From positions 62,001 to 126,000 of the IMG/VR virus record IMGVR_UViG_3300042566_000678: a stretch of 64,000 nucleotides of DNA. The stretch is one strand, 5' to 3'. Positions 13,592 through 20,991 of this stretch are shown here, one piece after another. The translations under genes and the position numbers were made by a program. This stretch comes from a virus. The notes under the pieces are model-generated. The model ran no database searches. It was given only the letters and a program-made list of their open reading frames with translations, and was not told the DNA's origin. The stretch's first letter is position 1, and every line of letters begins with the position of its first letter.

Positions 13592-14208
13592 TCACAAATA
13601 AATCTTATCTTTCTTTCTATTGAATCCTTTTCAATCCTAACAAATAATTTTGATGTTGGTATCTCTTTTGTTATATGAGCCACAGCAGTAATGGTTATTG
13701 TATCTCCCTTCATATAGTATATTGGAGCAACCATAGTATTCACACTACCATCCGATGATGATGGATACGATGAACCATTTACCGTTGGAATTAATGAATT
13801 TGATTGAGACTTAAATGTACCCAATTCAGCTGTTGTCAGTTTTCCTGTAAATGTGTTAAAATAGGTTTTATATACTACGAATAAATTAGTTTTATTATTT
13901 AAAATCCAATAATGAGAACTTTTCCATTCTATTTTACAATCAACGGGTGATGGAATTGGATTTGGTTCACCATTCCACAAAAATTTTCCGGTGATACGGC
14001 TAAATGTTTGAAAAGTATTTTCTGATAATTTTAGATGATAGTATCCATTTATATCCTTTGGTAAACTCCTAGTACCAAATCTATTTAAAGCAGAATCCAA
14101 TTGGAATGTAAAATTGTATGCAGGTGGTTTAGGTACTATATATTGCGGCTCTTCGTAGCAAGATATTAATCCTAATAGTATCGGTAAAAATAATAGTAAC
14201 TTTTTCAT
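13588..14208 (-). CDS. lipoprotein
   Basis: 206 residues with lipoprotein signal peptide (MKKLLLFLPILLGLISC; lipidation at Cys17). Mature part begins YEEPQYIVPKPP and is beta-rich with serine/threonine patches. Translationally coupled (ATGA) with the NlpC/P60 gene downstream and an MLTI gene upstream. It could position or regulate the peptidase at the envelope, or be a spanin-like lysis component, but no spanin feature such as a coiled coil is clear. Confidence 0.7.
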   Translation of the reverse strand: MKKLLLFLPILLGLISCYEEPQYIVPKPPAYNFTFQLDSALNRFGTRSLPKDINGYYHLKLSENTFQTFSRITGKFLWNGEPNPIPSPVDCKIEWKSSHYWILNNKTNLFVVYKTYFNTFTGKLTTAELGTFKSQSNSLIPTVNGSSYPSSSDGSVNTMVAPIYYMKGDTITITAVAHITKEIPTSKLFVRIEKDSIERKIRFICE

Positions 14209-14552
14209 CGTTCATTTACAAAATCATCTAGCATCTCATTTAATGCCTTTATAATATTATCACTACTCTCTAATGCTTTCTTTTTTATACCCAAATCCTT
14301 TCGTTTAACCCGCCCATCATCAAAACGTTGTATGATATGGGTGTCATAAACTGGTGTTTTATCGTTTGGAAACTTTGGGTCTACATCGGTTCTTTTGTTT
14401 CTAGCTATTCCTATGTATATTGGTACATTATGAAACTCAAATGCATACTCTACGAATATCCTATATGCCAATTCGTTTTCTTCGATGCTTTGTATGTACA
14501 ACCTACCTTCGAAATACCCATTCAGTTTATCAAAATTACTTATGGTTAGCAT
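14205..14552 (-). CDS. MLTI-family small protein
   Basis: 115 residues opening MLTISNFDKLNGYFEG. Same fold layout as the left-hand array, ending in the helix DNIIKALNEMLDDFVNE. It overlaps the lipoprotein start by four bases and touches the next MLTI gene. Function unknown. Confidence 0.78.
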   Translation of the reverse strand: MLTISNFDKLNGYFEGRLYIQSIEENELAYRIFVEYAFEFHNVPIYIGIARNKRTDVDPKFPNDKTPVYDTHIIQRFDDGRVKRKDLGIKKKALESSDNIIKALNEMLDDFVNER

Positions 14553-14890
14553 TACAATTCCACCCCCCTTATAATTTCTTCAACACATTTTAATAGTATA
14601 TACCTATTTTCTATATGCTTTGTTCCTACAAACATTTCGTCCAAAGATACCCAATTATTTGATGCTTGCCATAGTTTTGTTTCTAAATGGTATCCGTGTC
14701 CATCAACTTTGTTTCTATTGAGTGATACCTCTATAACAGGAAATTCAGATGGATTTGGTTTATTATAGAAAGCTAATACATATGCTTCATCGGAAGAATA
14801 TGTTTCCGTTGCTGTCCACATACCAAAATCAAAATAAACAGTATTAAGTGGTTCTTCTAATTTATGAAAGTTCTTTATTGTTAGAGTCAT
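14552..14890 (-). CDS. MLTI-family small protein
   Basis: 112 residues opening MTLTIKNFHKLEEPL, i.e. the family opening with one extra residue. Body rich in W and Y (WTATETYSSDEAYVLAFYN), final helix RYILLKCVEEIIRG. The start lies inside the 3' end of the upstream oxygenase gene (29-base overlap). Function unknown. Confidence 0.76.
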   Translation of the reverse strand: MTLTIKNFHKLEEPLNTVYFDFGMWTATETYSSDEAYVLAFYNKPNPSEFPVIEVSLNRNKVDGHGYHLETKLWQASNNWVSLDEMFVGTKHIENRYILLKCVEEIIRGVEL

Positions 14891-15467
14891 ACATTTCTAA
14901 AACATAGTTTATTACTACTCTCCTATCTGATAATTTTGGTGTTGTTGATGTGTGAACTCGATTTGAATCAAATAATATACCAGTACCACCTTTTGGGGTT
15001 TGTCTATAAATTTCTTTTAGTTGGCTTATATTATGTTCGTTTCCATCTAAATATGTATCAAACAATATAGTATCACCATCCGAATCATTTACATAATAAA
15101 CAAATGATAATAGATTTGGTCCAGAATAATCTATATGAGGACCATTATAAAAATCATTTGGATACGAAGCATCGCCAACCATAAGGTTTGCTTTAATACG
15201 AATTACTTTTTTTATTTTACTACCAGCTTCCTTTTCAATTATTCCCAGCATTTCTGAAAAATAATGGTAATATATACTTTTTTGTTGCTTATCAATCAAT
15301 ATGGTATGCGTGAATTGTGGCATATCTTTGGTTTTTGAATCAACAACAGTACCATAATCTCCTTCAAGCAATGTTGCACCATTCCAATACCAATCAAACT
15401 CCGAACCAAGCATTAATTCTGCCAAAACATCGGCATATTCCTTATCTATTTCTATTCTTTTTACCAT
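14862..15467 (-). CDS. 2OG-Fe(II) oxygenase (prolyl-4-hydroxylase-like)
   Basis: 201 residues from MVKRIEIDKEY; an in-frame ATG at 15497 would overlap the upstream gene by 55 bases and adds an unrelated stretch. Iron ligands His111-x-Asp113 (GPHIDYSG) and His172 (RVHTSTTP), with Arg182/183 for 2-oxoglutarate, and the FVYYVNDSDGDTILFD strand pair typical of viral P4H-like enzymes. Close in layout to the enzyme at 31187-31768. Substrate unknown. Confidence 0.82.
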   Translation of the reverse strand: MVKRIEIDKEYADVLAELMLGSEFDWYWNGATLLEGDYGTVVDSKTKDMPQFTHTILIDKQQKSIYYHYFSEMLGIIEKEAGSKIKKVIRIKANLMVGDASYPNDFYNGPHIDYSGPNLLSFVYYVNDSDGDTILFDTYLDGNEHNISQLKEIYRQTPKGGTGILFDSNRVHTSTTPKLSDRRVVINYVLEMYDSNNKELS

Positions 15468-15762
15468 AATAATTTTCAAATAAATCCATAAATCCACTAA
15501 CTATGAAAGAAACATCGTTTGAGGTTTTAATGTGCGATGGTATAAATTGTGCAGTATCTTTATATTTTCCATAACTGAAATGGATTTCATAAAAATTACT
15601 ATGTTGATTTCTATATATCATTATATTACCACCTTTCTTTTTGTGGTTAAACATAATTTTATATACACCATCCAATACTAATACATGGGTAATAATAGAA
15701 CCCATATCGGTTTTTTTACCAATTAAGGTTTCAATCGTTGGAATTATCAGTTTCTTGCTCAT
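15442..15762 (-). CDS. hypothetical protein, possible distant MLTI relative
   Basis: 106 residues. KLIIPTIETLIGKKTD near the N-terminus, a beta-rich core (GVYKIMFNHKKKGGNIMIYRNQHSNFYEIHFSYGKY) and a C-terminal helix ending basic (ENYYGKKNRNR). The order strand-rich body then helix is like MLTI proteins but the opening differs. Overlaps both neighbours. Confidence 0.6.
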   Translation of the reverse strand: MSKKLIIPTIETLIGKKTDMGSIITHVLVLDGVYKIMFNHKKKGGNIMIYRNQHSNFYEIHFSYGKYKDTAQFIPSHIKTSNDVSFIVSGFMDLFENYYGKKNRNR

Positions 15763-15886
15763 TTAATTTCTTTTTATGTTCTAACTCTTTTATTAAACCT
15801 TTCACTACTCTATTGGTATTTCTAACGTGTAGGTATATTAACCAAGCTGAAATACCGAACCAAAATAAATCTAATACCATTTCCAT
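15731..15886 (-). CDS. small single-pass membrane protein
   Basis: 51-residue frame MEMVLDLFWFGISAWLIYLHV... with one transmembrane helix (about 4-20) and a charged tail (ELEHKKKLNEQETDNSND). It overlaps the start of the downstream gene by 32 bases and ends in TGA at 15731. Part of a run of three tiny membrane-protein genes. Confidence 0.55.
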   Translation of the reverse strand: MEMVLDLFWFGISAWLIYLHVRNTNRVVKGLIKELEHKKKLNEQETDNSND

Positions 15887-15887
15887 A

Positions 15888-15980
15888 TTACATATCATCA
15901 AATAGCCAGAACATTATCCTAACTACTATTATTAAAATTACAATTATTGTTCCAAATGTTATATAAACAGGATTTATCAT
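15888..15980 (-). CDS. 30-residue membrane peptide
   Basis: 31-codon frame MINPVYITFGTIIVILIIVV..., one transmembrane helix followed by RIMFWLFDDM. Its TAA is followed one base later by the ATG of the next small gene (TAATATG). Holin-like accessory peptides have this size, but nothing specific identifies it. Confidence 0.5.
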   Translation of the reverse strand: MINPVYITFGTIIVILIIVVRIMFWLFDDM

Positions 15981-15996
15981 CCTACATAAATATCAG

Positions 15997-16125
15997 TTAT
16001 TCGGATTCACCAAATAAATCATTTCCTTTGTAATTGGGATGATTTTTTTTCATATTATCCATACCACCTATCCACAACCAGCATATTGGTGCCAATATTA
16101 CTAATATAATTACAATACCTATCAT
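15997..16125 (-). CDS. 42-residue membrane peptide
   Basis: 43-codon frame MIGIVIILVILAPICWLWIG..., one transmembrane helix and a soluble tail (KKNHPNYKGNDLFGESE). Its ATG overlaps the 3' end of the 16122-16457 gene by four bases, supporting translational coupling. Confidence 0.55.
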   Translation of the reverse strand: MIGIVIILVILAPICWLWIGGMDNMKKNHPNYKGNDLFGESE

Positions 16126-16457
16126 TTCCAAAATATTTGAATTATTACTACACACAATGCTAAAGCGATGCAAACTCCTGTTTTTATAGTTAGGGGTTCT
16201 CTAAAAATAATCCAACTCATAAGAGAGAAGATTATGATACCAGCTGCCTGTCCAATTAACCTACCAGGCCAAGTTGCGCCAGTTGCTTCGTTGATTAAGC
16301 GAGTTGAATTGATGAACAAATAACCAATTGGTAATCCACACAACGCCATCAAAGTTGGGTTCTCTTTAGCCCATTCCCACTTACCTTGTCCTTGCAATTG
16401 TAGGAACGAGATGACTTGAGCAATAATAATCAAGCCTAATCCGTTTATAATTTTCAT
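16122..16457 (-). CDS. four-helix membrane protein, DMT/SMR-like
   Basis: 111 residues with hydrophobic segments at about 3-20, 33-50, 63-83 and 90-109. Size and helix spacing, and the pair WPGRLIGQAAGIIIFSLMSWIIFREPLTIKTG, resemble half-size drug/metabolite-transporter or small-multidrug-resistance proteins. Transport activity is not established. The leader box AGTTAAACATAAA precedes its start even though no promoter is present in the 22-base spacer. Confidence 0.55.
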   Translation of the reverse strand: MKIINGLGLIIIAQVISFLQLQGQGKWEWAKENPTLMALCGLPIGYLFINSTRLINEATGATWPGRLIGQAAGIIIFSLMSWIIFREPLTIKTGVCIALALCVVIIQIFWK

Positions 16458-16478
16458 ATGTTTATAATTTATGTTTAA

Positions 16479-16685
16479 CTAAAAAAATCTGTTGAATCTC
16501 TCCTTCTCCTTTTTGGGTTTCTTCTTCTTTGGTTCAAACGGCTGATATTTTGATTTGATTTCAACCGATACCGGTCCATTGGTGAACTTTGAATAATCAT
16601 ATTTCCATATCATTATCGAATGTTCATCTTCATAGATTTGCTCAAACTTTCTGGGAGCTGTTGGTTCATTACTTATCTTTGCCAT
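16479..16685 (-). CDS. hypothetical basic protein
   Basis: 68 residues from MAKISNEPTAPRKF. A longer frame with ATG at 16700 is rejected because that ATG lies inside the promoter -7 element (16690-16697). With the start at 16685 only four bases separate the -7 element from the ATG, so the transcript would be leaderless or nearly so. C-terminus strongly basic (KKKKPKKEKERFNRFF). Function unknown. Confidence 0.6.
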   Translation of the reverse strand: MAKISNEPTAPRKFEQIYEDEHSIMIWKYDYSKFTNGPVSVEIKSKYQPFEPKKKKPKKEKERFNRFF

Positions 16686-16689
16686 AGAA

Positions 16690-16720
16690 CAAATATACAA
16701 AATTTATTTGACAAATCCAA
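16690..16720 (-). promoter_or_regulatory. Bacteroidota-type promoter fused to a terminator
   Basis: -7 element TATATTTG at 16690-16697, 20-base spacer, TTG at 16718-16720, directly behind the T-run of the terminator at 16729-16746. Confidence 0.72.
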
Positions 16721-16746
16721 ATAAAAAAGGTACTATTTCTAGTACC
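16721..16746 (-). terminator. intrinsic terminator
   Basis: Perfect 7-bp stem GGTACTA/TAGTACC with a four-base loop (16729-16746) followed on the minus strand by TTTTTTAT. Ends the unit whose last gene stops at 16752. Confidence 0.82.
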
Positions 16747-16751
16747 TTTTT

Positions 16752-16991
16752 TTACATATTCATCCACTTTAATTTCTTTTTGTAGATGAACTTTTTGATT
16801 TTTTCTTCGTTTAATGGGATTTCAAACTTATTGTTTGTTTTAGTTAGCGGGATGAATATTGTTGTATTTGCCTGCTGATTGTATAGAATTTTTGGTTTAC
16901 CCAATTTTTCAAAATAAGTTACTCTGTTGGTATCTACACCCTGTCCAACTGAACTGATTGATACTAATAATAAAATACATAACTTTTTCAT
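16752..16991 (-). CDS. exported small protein
   Basis: 79 residues with signal peptide MKKLCILLLVSISSVGQG. Mature part about 60 residues, basic, ending in a lysine-rich helix (NEEKIKKFIYKKKLKWM). Last gene before the terminator at 16729. Function unknown. Confidence 0.65.
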   Translation of the reverse strand: MKKLCILLLVSISSVGQGVDTNRVTYFEKLGKPKILYNQQANTTIFIPLTKTNNKFEIPLNEEKIKKFIYKKKLKWMNM

Positions 16992-17003
16992 AACCTTTTA
17001 TTT

Positions 17004-17426
17004 TTATTTACCTGTACTACCAAATCCTCCTATTCCTCTACTACTTTCACTCAACTCATCCACCTCTACAATCTGAATAATTGGGTGTGGTACGATGATT
17101 ATTTGAACAATCCTATCACCTATCTTATAAAACTCATCTTTAACACCATTCTTATTAAATGTTGCCTGCAATTCACCTCTATATCCAGCATCAATCACAC
17201 CAACACAATTGGATAGAGTTAGACCCGTATTACGGATTGATGAACGAGGGAATATCAACCCAACCATACCATCTGGTATTTCAATGGCTAATCCTGTCCC
17301 ATATGTTATTTGTGATGGCGTTTCACTAATGATTTCAGTTGCTACCAAATCCATTCCAGCATCGCTTTCTTTGGCATACTTTGGTTTAACTGCGTTTGGG
17401 TGTAACTTTTTAATCTTTACTTTCAT
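17004..17426 (-). CDS. dut: dUTP diphosphatase
   Basis: 140 residues, the usual length of a trimeric dUTPase. All five motifs are present: I DAGMDLVA (22-29), II PRSSI (60-64), III GVIDAGYRGE (76-85, catalytic Asp79 and uracil-contacting Tyr82), IV GDRIVQI (103-109) and V RGIGGFGSTG (130-139). Converts dUTP to dUMP and pyrophosphate, keeping uracil out of phage DNA and supplying dUMP to the thymidylate synthase encoded at 36631-37794. Four-base overlap with the upstream gene. Confidence 0.96.
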   Translation of the reverse strand: MKVKIKKLHPNAVKPKYAKESDAGMDLVATEIISETPSQITYGTGLAIEIPDGMVGLIFPRSSIRNTGLTLSNCVGVIDAGYRGELQATFNKNGVKDEFYKIGDRIVQIIIVPHPIIQIVEVDELSESSRGIGGFGSTGK

Positions 17427-17629
17427 ATACCTGAACTTCTTGTATTGTTTATTTCTTTAATGTAATATACTTCCTTTATATTCTTATCCATTATATCCAC
17501 CCACCTACATACTTTGTAGTACGTCTTTCCATTATCTTCTATTTCATACATAGCATCCGTATAGGATTTCACCTTTACACCAGTTGATACTTTATATTCT
17601 ATATCATTTAATATAATTATCTTTTCCAT
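17423..17629 (-). CDS. hypothetical protein
   Basis: 68 residues, small beta-rich domain (IIILNDIEYKVSTGVKVKSYTDAMYEIEDNGKTYYKVCRW) with a lysine-rich end. Coupled by short overlaps to dut downstream and the gene at 17629 upstream. Function unknown. Confidence 0.6.
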   Translation of the reverse strand: MEKIIILNDIEYKVSTGVKVKSYTDAMYEIEDNGKTYYKVCRWVDIMDKNIKEVYYIKEINNTRSSGI

Positions 17630-17934
17630 TATGGTATTGTAGATATTCTACATTTTATTCCATCTTCACTTTGAAACTCCCAAATAGTATCAGTTTGCTC
17701 AATAGTATATGATGCATATTTAACCTCTATCTTTTCATCGTATTCTTTAAGAAAAGAAAACCTACGAAATCCATTTGTTTTAGGATTTTGTATGATAAAC
17801 TTTTTCTTTTGGTTTGGGAATGCATCTACGCATTCTGGTCTATTCTCATCCCATAAATAAGCAGCTGATGCATAAAAGCAGTTATCCGTTTTGTTCCAAC
17901 GGAATTGGTTAATGCTATATTTATAGTTTTTCAT
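17629..17934 (-). CDS. hypothetical protein
   Basis: 101 residues, beta-rich with many aromatics (RWNKTDNCFYASAAYLWDENRPECVDAFPNQKKKFIIQ). No signal peptide or known motif. One-base overlap with the downstream gene. Confidence 0.6.
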   Translation of the reverse strand: MKNYKYSINQFRWNKTDNCFYASAAYLWDENRPECVDAFPNQKKKFIIQNPKTNGFRRFSFLKEYDEKIEVKYASYTIEQTDTIWEFQSEDGIKCRISTIP

Positions 17935-17937
17935 AAC

Positions 17938-18213
17938 TTATTGATTTTCTATTGCTCTACAAACTGATACAAAGTTTTCTAATAACTCTGCATCTTTAAT
18001 CTTATGATGTCCGTTGTCCAATAGTTCAACTATCCATCCACCATTTGCTTCTACTTCATCGTGCGCACACGTCAACAACGAAATAGCAGGATAATCATCT
18101 TCTTTCAGTAAATCTAATGAATAATAGTAGTATGCAGGTCCACCTGCTTCTTCTTCGCTAATTAAGTTCTTTTCAAAACCTAGCTTTTCCAATAGTTCTT
18201 CTGTAATTTCCAT
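17938..18213 (-). CDS. hypothetical acidic protein
   Basis: 91 residues, acidic: an N-terminal helix (EELLEKLGFEKNLISEEEAGG), a tyrosine-rich strand (PAYYYYSLDLL), then HDEVEANGGWIVELLDNGHHKI and a C-terminal helix. This strand-helix layout is common in small phage accessory proteins. Function unknown. Confidence 0.6.
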   Translation of the reverse strand: MEITEELLEKLGFEKNLISEEEAGGPAYYYYSLDLLKEDDYPAISLLTCAHDEVEANGGWIVELLDNGHHKIKDAELLENFVSVCRAIENQ

Positions 18214-18214
18214 A

Positions 18215-18418
18215 TTATTGTGCTTTACGAATATTCATTTTTGAGTTCTTCACTTTTGCTTTAAGTGATGTGTTAGTATTCATAGCGGATTTAGCATTAC
18301 TTTTACCTGCTCCAGCTTTTGTTTTATTGGTAAGTAAAATATCACCAATAAGTTTTAGGTTTGCCTTTCTGTCAATTGGTTGACCTACATTTGATTTACC
18401 TTCGTTTAAGTTTTCCAT
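18215..18418 (-). CDS. hypothetical basic, low-complexity protein
   Basis: 67 residues, rich in K, N, A and S (AGAGKSNAKSAMNTNTSLKAKVKNSKMNIRKAQ), probably unfolded alone and likely to bind nucleic acid or an acidic protein. Function unknown. Confidence 0.55.
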   Translation of the reverse strand: MENLNEGKSNVGQPIDRKANLKLIGDILLTNKTKAGAGKSNAKSAMNTNTSLKAKVKNSKMNIRKAQ

Positions 18419-18420
18419 AG

Positions 18421-18699
18421 TTATTTGATTTTGTGTTTTTTCATAAAATTCAAAACCTCACTTTCCTTAAACACATTGTTTTCTGGTCCGTATTTTGTAA
18501 TCCACTCTTTTGCATCATTTCCTTTGAAAGTTTGTTCTTCAATTCTTTCTCGTGAGTGTAATACATAGAATATCTTATGCTCTAAATTATTTATATAATC
18601 AGCCGTCATTGTTGAGTCTGTACCAAACATTTTAATATATTCGTCCATTCTATCTGCCAACGTTGATTCTTTATCAGTTAGTTCGTTCTTTTCTTCCAT
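18421..18699 (-). CDS. hypothetical helical protein
   Basis: 92 residues from MEEKNELTDKEST. The longer frame to 18723 overlaps the previous gene by 20 bases; the shorter start follows its stop by four bases. Helical and acidic, ending in LNFMKKHKIK. Function unknown. Confidence 0.58.
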   Translation of the reverse strand: MEEKNELTDKESTLADRMDEYIKMFGTDSTMTADYINNLEHKIFYVLHSRERIEEQTFKGNDAKEWITKYGPENNVFKESEVLNFMKKHKIK

Positions 18700-18703
18700 A
18701 TAA

Positions 18704-18877
18704 TTATACAATTGTTTCTTCAAACATTACATCTTGTATCTGCTCTAAAAAATACATTTGATTTTGCTGTCTCAATACTAAATTACAACCCAACGCCTCC
18801 TTTATACCATTATGGTCCTTAACCTTTTCGGCTGGGTATGTTGCATGGATAATGTATAAATTATCTTGATATTTCAT
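18704..18877 (-). CDS. hypothetical protein
   Basis: 57 residues from MKYQDNLYIIHATYPAEKV; an in-frame start at 18907 would overlap the upstream gene by 47 bases. Small alpha/beta appearance (ALGCNLVLRQQNQMYFLEQIQD). Function unknown. Confidence 0.5.
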   Translation of the reverse strand: MKYQDNLYIIHATYPAEKVKDHNGIKEALGCNLVLRQQNQMYFLEQIQDVMFEETIV

Positions 18878-19088
18878 AAAATCTTTCCGGAAGGGGTTCT
18901 TTGTCATTTTCTTTTGGATAACCGATTTGATAATCTACATCTAATTTATGTCCCCAATTATAAGGATTAAAGTTCATATTGAGCGTGATTGTACTAACTC
19001 CATCATCTTCAACGGAATCGTATAAATCACTAACTGCTTTGATTATTAGCTCTCGCTTTTGTAGTTTTGTAACATCTTGCCATTTCAT
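18861..19088 (-). CDS. hypothetical protein
   Basis: 75 residues: helix MKWQDVTKLQKRELIIKAVSDLYDSV, then strands TITLNMNFNPYNWGHKLDVDYQIGY. No motif of known function. Its 3' end overlaps the next gene. Confidence 0.58.
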   Translation of the reverse strand: MKWQDVTKLQKRELIIKAVSDLYDSVEDDGVSTITLNMNFNPYNWGHKLDVDYQIGYPKENDKEPLPERFYEISR

Positions 19089-19091
19089 AAC

Positions 19092-19358
19092 TTATTCTTC
19101 TTCTAATTTACGTTCTGCAACCCAAGCACTATCTCTTTTAGCCACATCTTCTGTTAGTTTATTCTGCAACCTATAATACTCATAAGAAACTGAATCCAAT
19201 TTGAATTTCATTTCAGAGTATTTGTTTTTCTTTTTGGTTTCCTTTTCAGTATAGCGAGTGTAACTAACCGTTGCTATAAATAAAAGAATAGAAGATAAGA
19301 ATATCTGTGTATTGTTATCTATAAAAAATTGTGTAACTTTTGTTATAAATGTTTTCAT
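19092..19358 (-). CDS. single-pass membrane protein with coiled coil
   Basis: 88 residues: transmembrane helix at about 17-36 (TQIFLSSILLFIATVSYTRY) followed by a charged coiled coil (KETKKKNKYSEMKFKLDSVSYEYYRLQNKLTEDVAKRDSAW). This is the topology of an inner-membrane spanin or Rz-like protein, and it sits next to a glucosaminidase gene, but the identification is by layout only. Confidence 0.55.
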   Translation of the reverse strand: MKTFITKVTQFFIDNNTQIFLSSILLFIATVSYTRYTEKETKKKNKYSEMKFKLDSVSYEYYRLQNKLTEDVAKRDSAWVAERKLEEE

Positions 19359-19396
19359 GTAAATGGTTGGTTATATTCACCAATAAATATACACTT

Positions 19397-19816
19397 TTAC
19401 AATAATTTTTTAATAGATTTTGAGTATCTTCTACTACCACTATAATACTTATCCAAGTATCTAAAGTAATCGTTTTTACTACGGATTTTACCTATAAATC
19501 TATCCTGAAAGTATTTGTAATCAATCACACTTTCTTGCCAAGATAGGTATCTTGCATATCCAAACTGCTTACCAACTGCCGTTGTGTAACGGCTTCTCGC
19601 AACTCTCATTCCGAACATATTGTTGTTGTATCGGAACAACTTTGAACGAAAACTGCCTGTTTCCCAAACTGCTTGCGCCCATACTATTTCTGGGTATTGA
19701 ACACCCAAACTATCCATGTACTTTAATACTACTTCTTTTTCGATTTTAGATTTTATAACTATTGGTTTTGCTAATGCTGTATTTACTATTAAAATTAAAC
19801 ATATCAATAATCTCAT
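19397..19816 (-). CDS. exported glucosaminidase-domain protein
   Basis: 139 residues with signal peptide MRLLICLILIVNTALA. The mature part matches the short glucosaminidase/FlgJ-type fold: AQAVWETGSFRSKLFRYNNNMFGMR with catalytic Glu at about 52, and YARYLSWQESVIDYKYFQDRF. It would cut the glycan strands of peptidoglycan in the periplasm. Its ATG overlaps the stop of the upstream small gene (ATGA). Likely part of lysis or wall remodelling, with the NlpC/P60 enzyme at 13145-13591. Confidence 0.8.
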   Translation of the reverse strand: MRLLICLILIVNTALAKPIVIKSKIEKEVVLKYMDSLGVQYPEIVWAQAVWETGSFRSKLFRYNNNMFGMRVARSRYTTAVGKQFGYARYLSWQESVIDYKYFQDRFIGKIRSKNDYFRYLDKYYSGSRRYSKSIKKLL

Positions 19817-19983
19817 ATTTTCCTTTGTTTGGTGATAGAATTACGGATGATTTCATTCTTGTCTACTCTCTTTCCGTTTTTATATACACGCAACTCTTCA
19901 GAGCCATCGGCGTGTGTTACGATAAAACTATGTATTTCATCATCTTTTTTGAATAACTGCTTTAACCAATTAAAAAATTTCAT
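19813..19983 (-). CDS. hypothetical 56-residue protein
   Basis: 57-codon frame MKFFNWLKQLFKKDDEIHSF..., amphipathic N-terminal helix, short strands (FIVTHADGSEELRVYKNGKRV), basic end. First gene behind the promoter at 20000-20030 and coupled by ATGA to the glucosaminidase gene, so it is probably co-expressed with it. Confidence 0.65.
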   Translation of the reverse strand: MKFFNWLKQLFKKDDEIHSFIVTHADGSEELRVYKNGKRVDKNEIIRNSITKQRKI

Positions 19984-19999
19984 TTGATTTAAGATTTTA

Positions 20000-20030
20000 C
20001 AAATATAACAATTTTTACTCTGTTCACCAA
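20000..20030 (-). promoter_or_regulatory. Bacteroidota-type promoter
   Basis: -7 element TATATTTG at 20000-20007, 20-base spacer, TTG at 20028-20030. About 10-base leader to the start at 19983. Confidence 0.72.
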
Positions 20031-20094
20031 ATGATTTTGGTGATTTTTTCGGGGGATGGTTTGACCCGTATAATAATAAGTATAACCAAAATTA

Positions 20095-20120
20095 CAAAAA
20101 CCTACACCCTAAAGTGTAGG
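20095..20120 (-). terminator. intrinsic terminator
   Basis: Stem CCTACAC/GTGTAGG (20101-20107 with 20114-20120) followed by TTTTTG on the minus strand. The stem contains the last codons and stop of the phosphoesterase gene. Confidence 0.78.
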
Positions 20121-20789
20121 ATTTGTATTATAGAAAGTATCTGTATCACTATCCCAACAAATTATCGGATTTTTTATCATATAATTTTCATCTAACAAAG
20201 ATGCGTTGATGGATGTGGTACTAAATGCTTCATCGTATAACTTACCACCATCCTCGTGAATGTGTCCAAAGACGTGTATTTTTGGTTTTACTATCTGAAC
20301 CTTTTGCTTTAACATTTCACAACCACAAGAGGTATGTGTGTATTTAGTAAAATCAAATCTGCCAAATGGTGGGCCGTGTGTAATAAGAATATCAGTATCA
20401 TCTGGTATTAGATTTACCTTTGTACCAATGATACCACCACGCGGTTTCATAAACGCCCAATTACCAAACAAAGGAGTCCAAGGAGAACCCCATATTTTGA
20501 ATCCATTCAACTCAATTCCACTATCGTTAAGATATATTAGGTCTTTATCTTTTAAGAGTTCCTGTGTAAGCTCTTGATGTTCTAATCCAAAGTCGTGATT
20601 ACCTGCTATAAAGATTTTATATTTGTATGGTAATCCACTAAACCACTCTACAAAATCCTTTAACTCATCCGGCTTACCTACATTACTAACATCACCAGCG
20701 TGAATGATACAGTCACCCTCTGGAAACTGATATAGTTTTTCCACCTCACGATGTAACCCGTGAGTATCTGATATAAATACAAATTCCAT
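20109..20789 (-). CDS. calcineurin-like metallophosphoesterase
   Basis: 226 residues. The five dimetal-site motifs are present: ISDTHG (Asp8, His10), AGDVSN (Asp33), AGNHD (Asn64, His65), THGPP and FGHIH. The family hydrolyses phosphomonoesters or diesters, including nucleotides and RNA ends; members in phages may act on DNA/RNA termini or cyclic nucleotide signals. No signal peptide, so cytoplasmic. Substrate not deducible. Confidence 0.88.
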   Translation of the reverse strand: MEFVFISDTHGLHREVEKLYQFPEGDCIIHAGDVSNVGKPDELKDFVEWFSGLPYKYKIFIAGNHDFGLEHQELTQELLKDKDLIYLNDSGIELNGFKIWGSPWTPLFGNWAFMKPRGGIIGTKVNLIPDDTDILITHGPPFGRFDFTKYTHTSCGCEMLKQKVQIVKPKIHVFGHIHEDGGKLYDEAFSTTSINASLLDENYMIKNPIICWDSDTDTFYNTNPTL

Positions 20790-20793
20790 TTGA

Positions 20794-20991
20794 TTAGATT
20801 TTTAGGTCTTTACACTCTTGCACAATATCTTGTTCATTAGCGTAAATATCCTTTACTTTGTCCAACGCTTCATTCCAAGCGGTTTCTGCGATTTTGGTAG
20901 CATCTTCTACCTTAATATATTTTGAACTAACTCCCTTTGAATCTTTAAGACTTAAAAAGGATGTTCCGTATAGTTTAGTTTCCCACATCAT
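20794..20991 (-). CDS. hypothetical protein
   Basis: 65 residues (start at 20991 or one codon later), with YIKVEDATKIAETAWNEALDKVKDIY suggesting a long helix. Overlaps the end of the upstream gene by 17 bases. Function unknown. Confidence 0.58.
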   Translation of the reverse strand: MMWETKLYGTSFLSLKDSKGVSSKYIKVEDATKIAETAWNEALDKVKDIYANEQDIVQECKDLKI

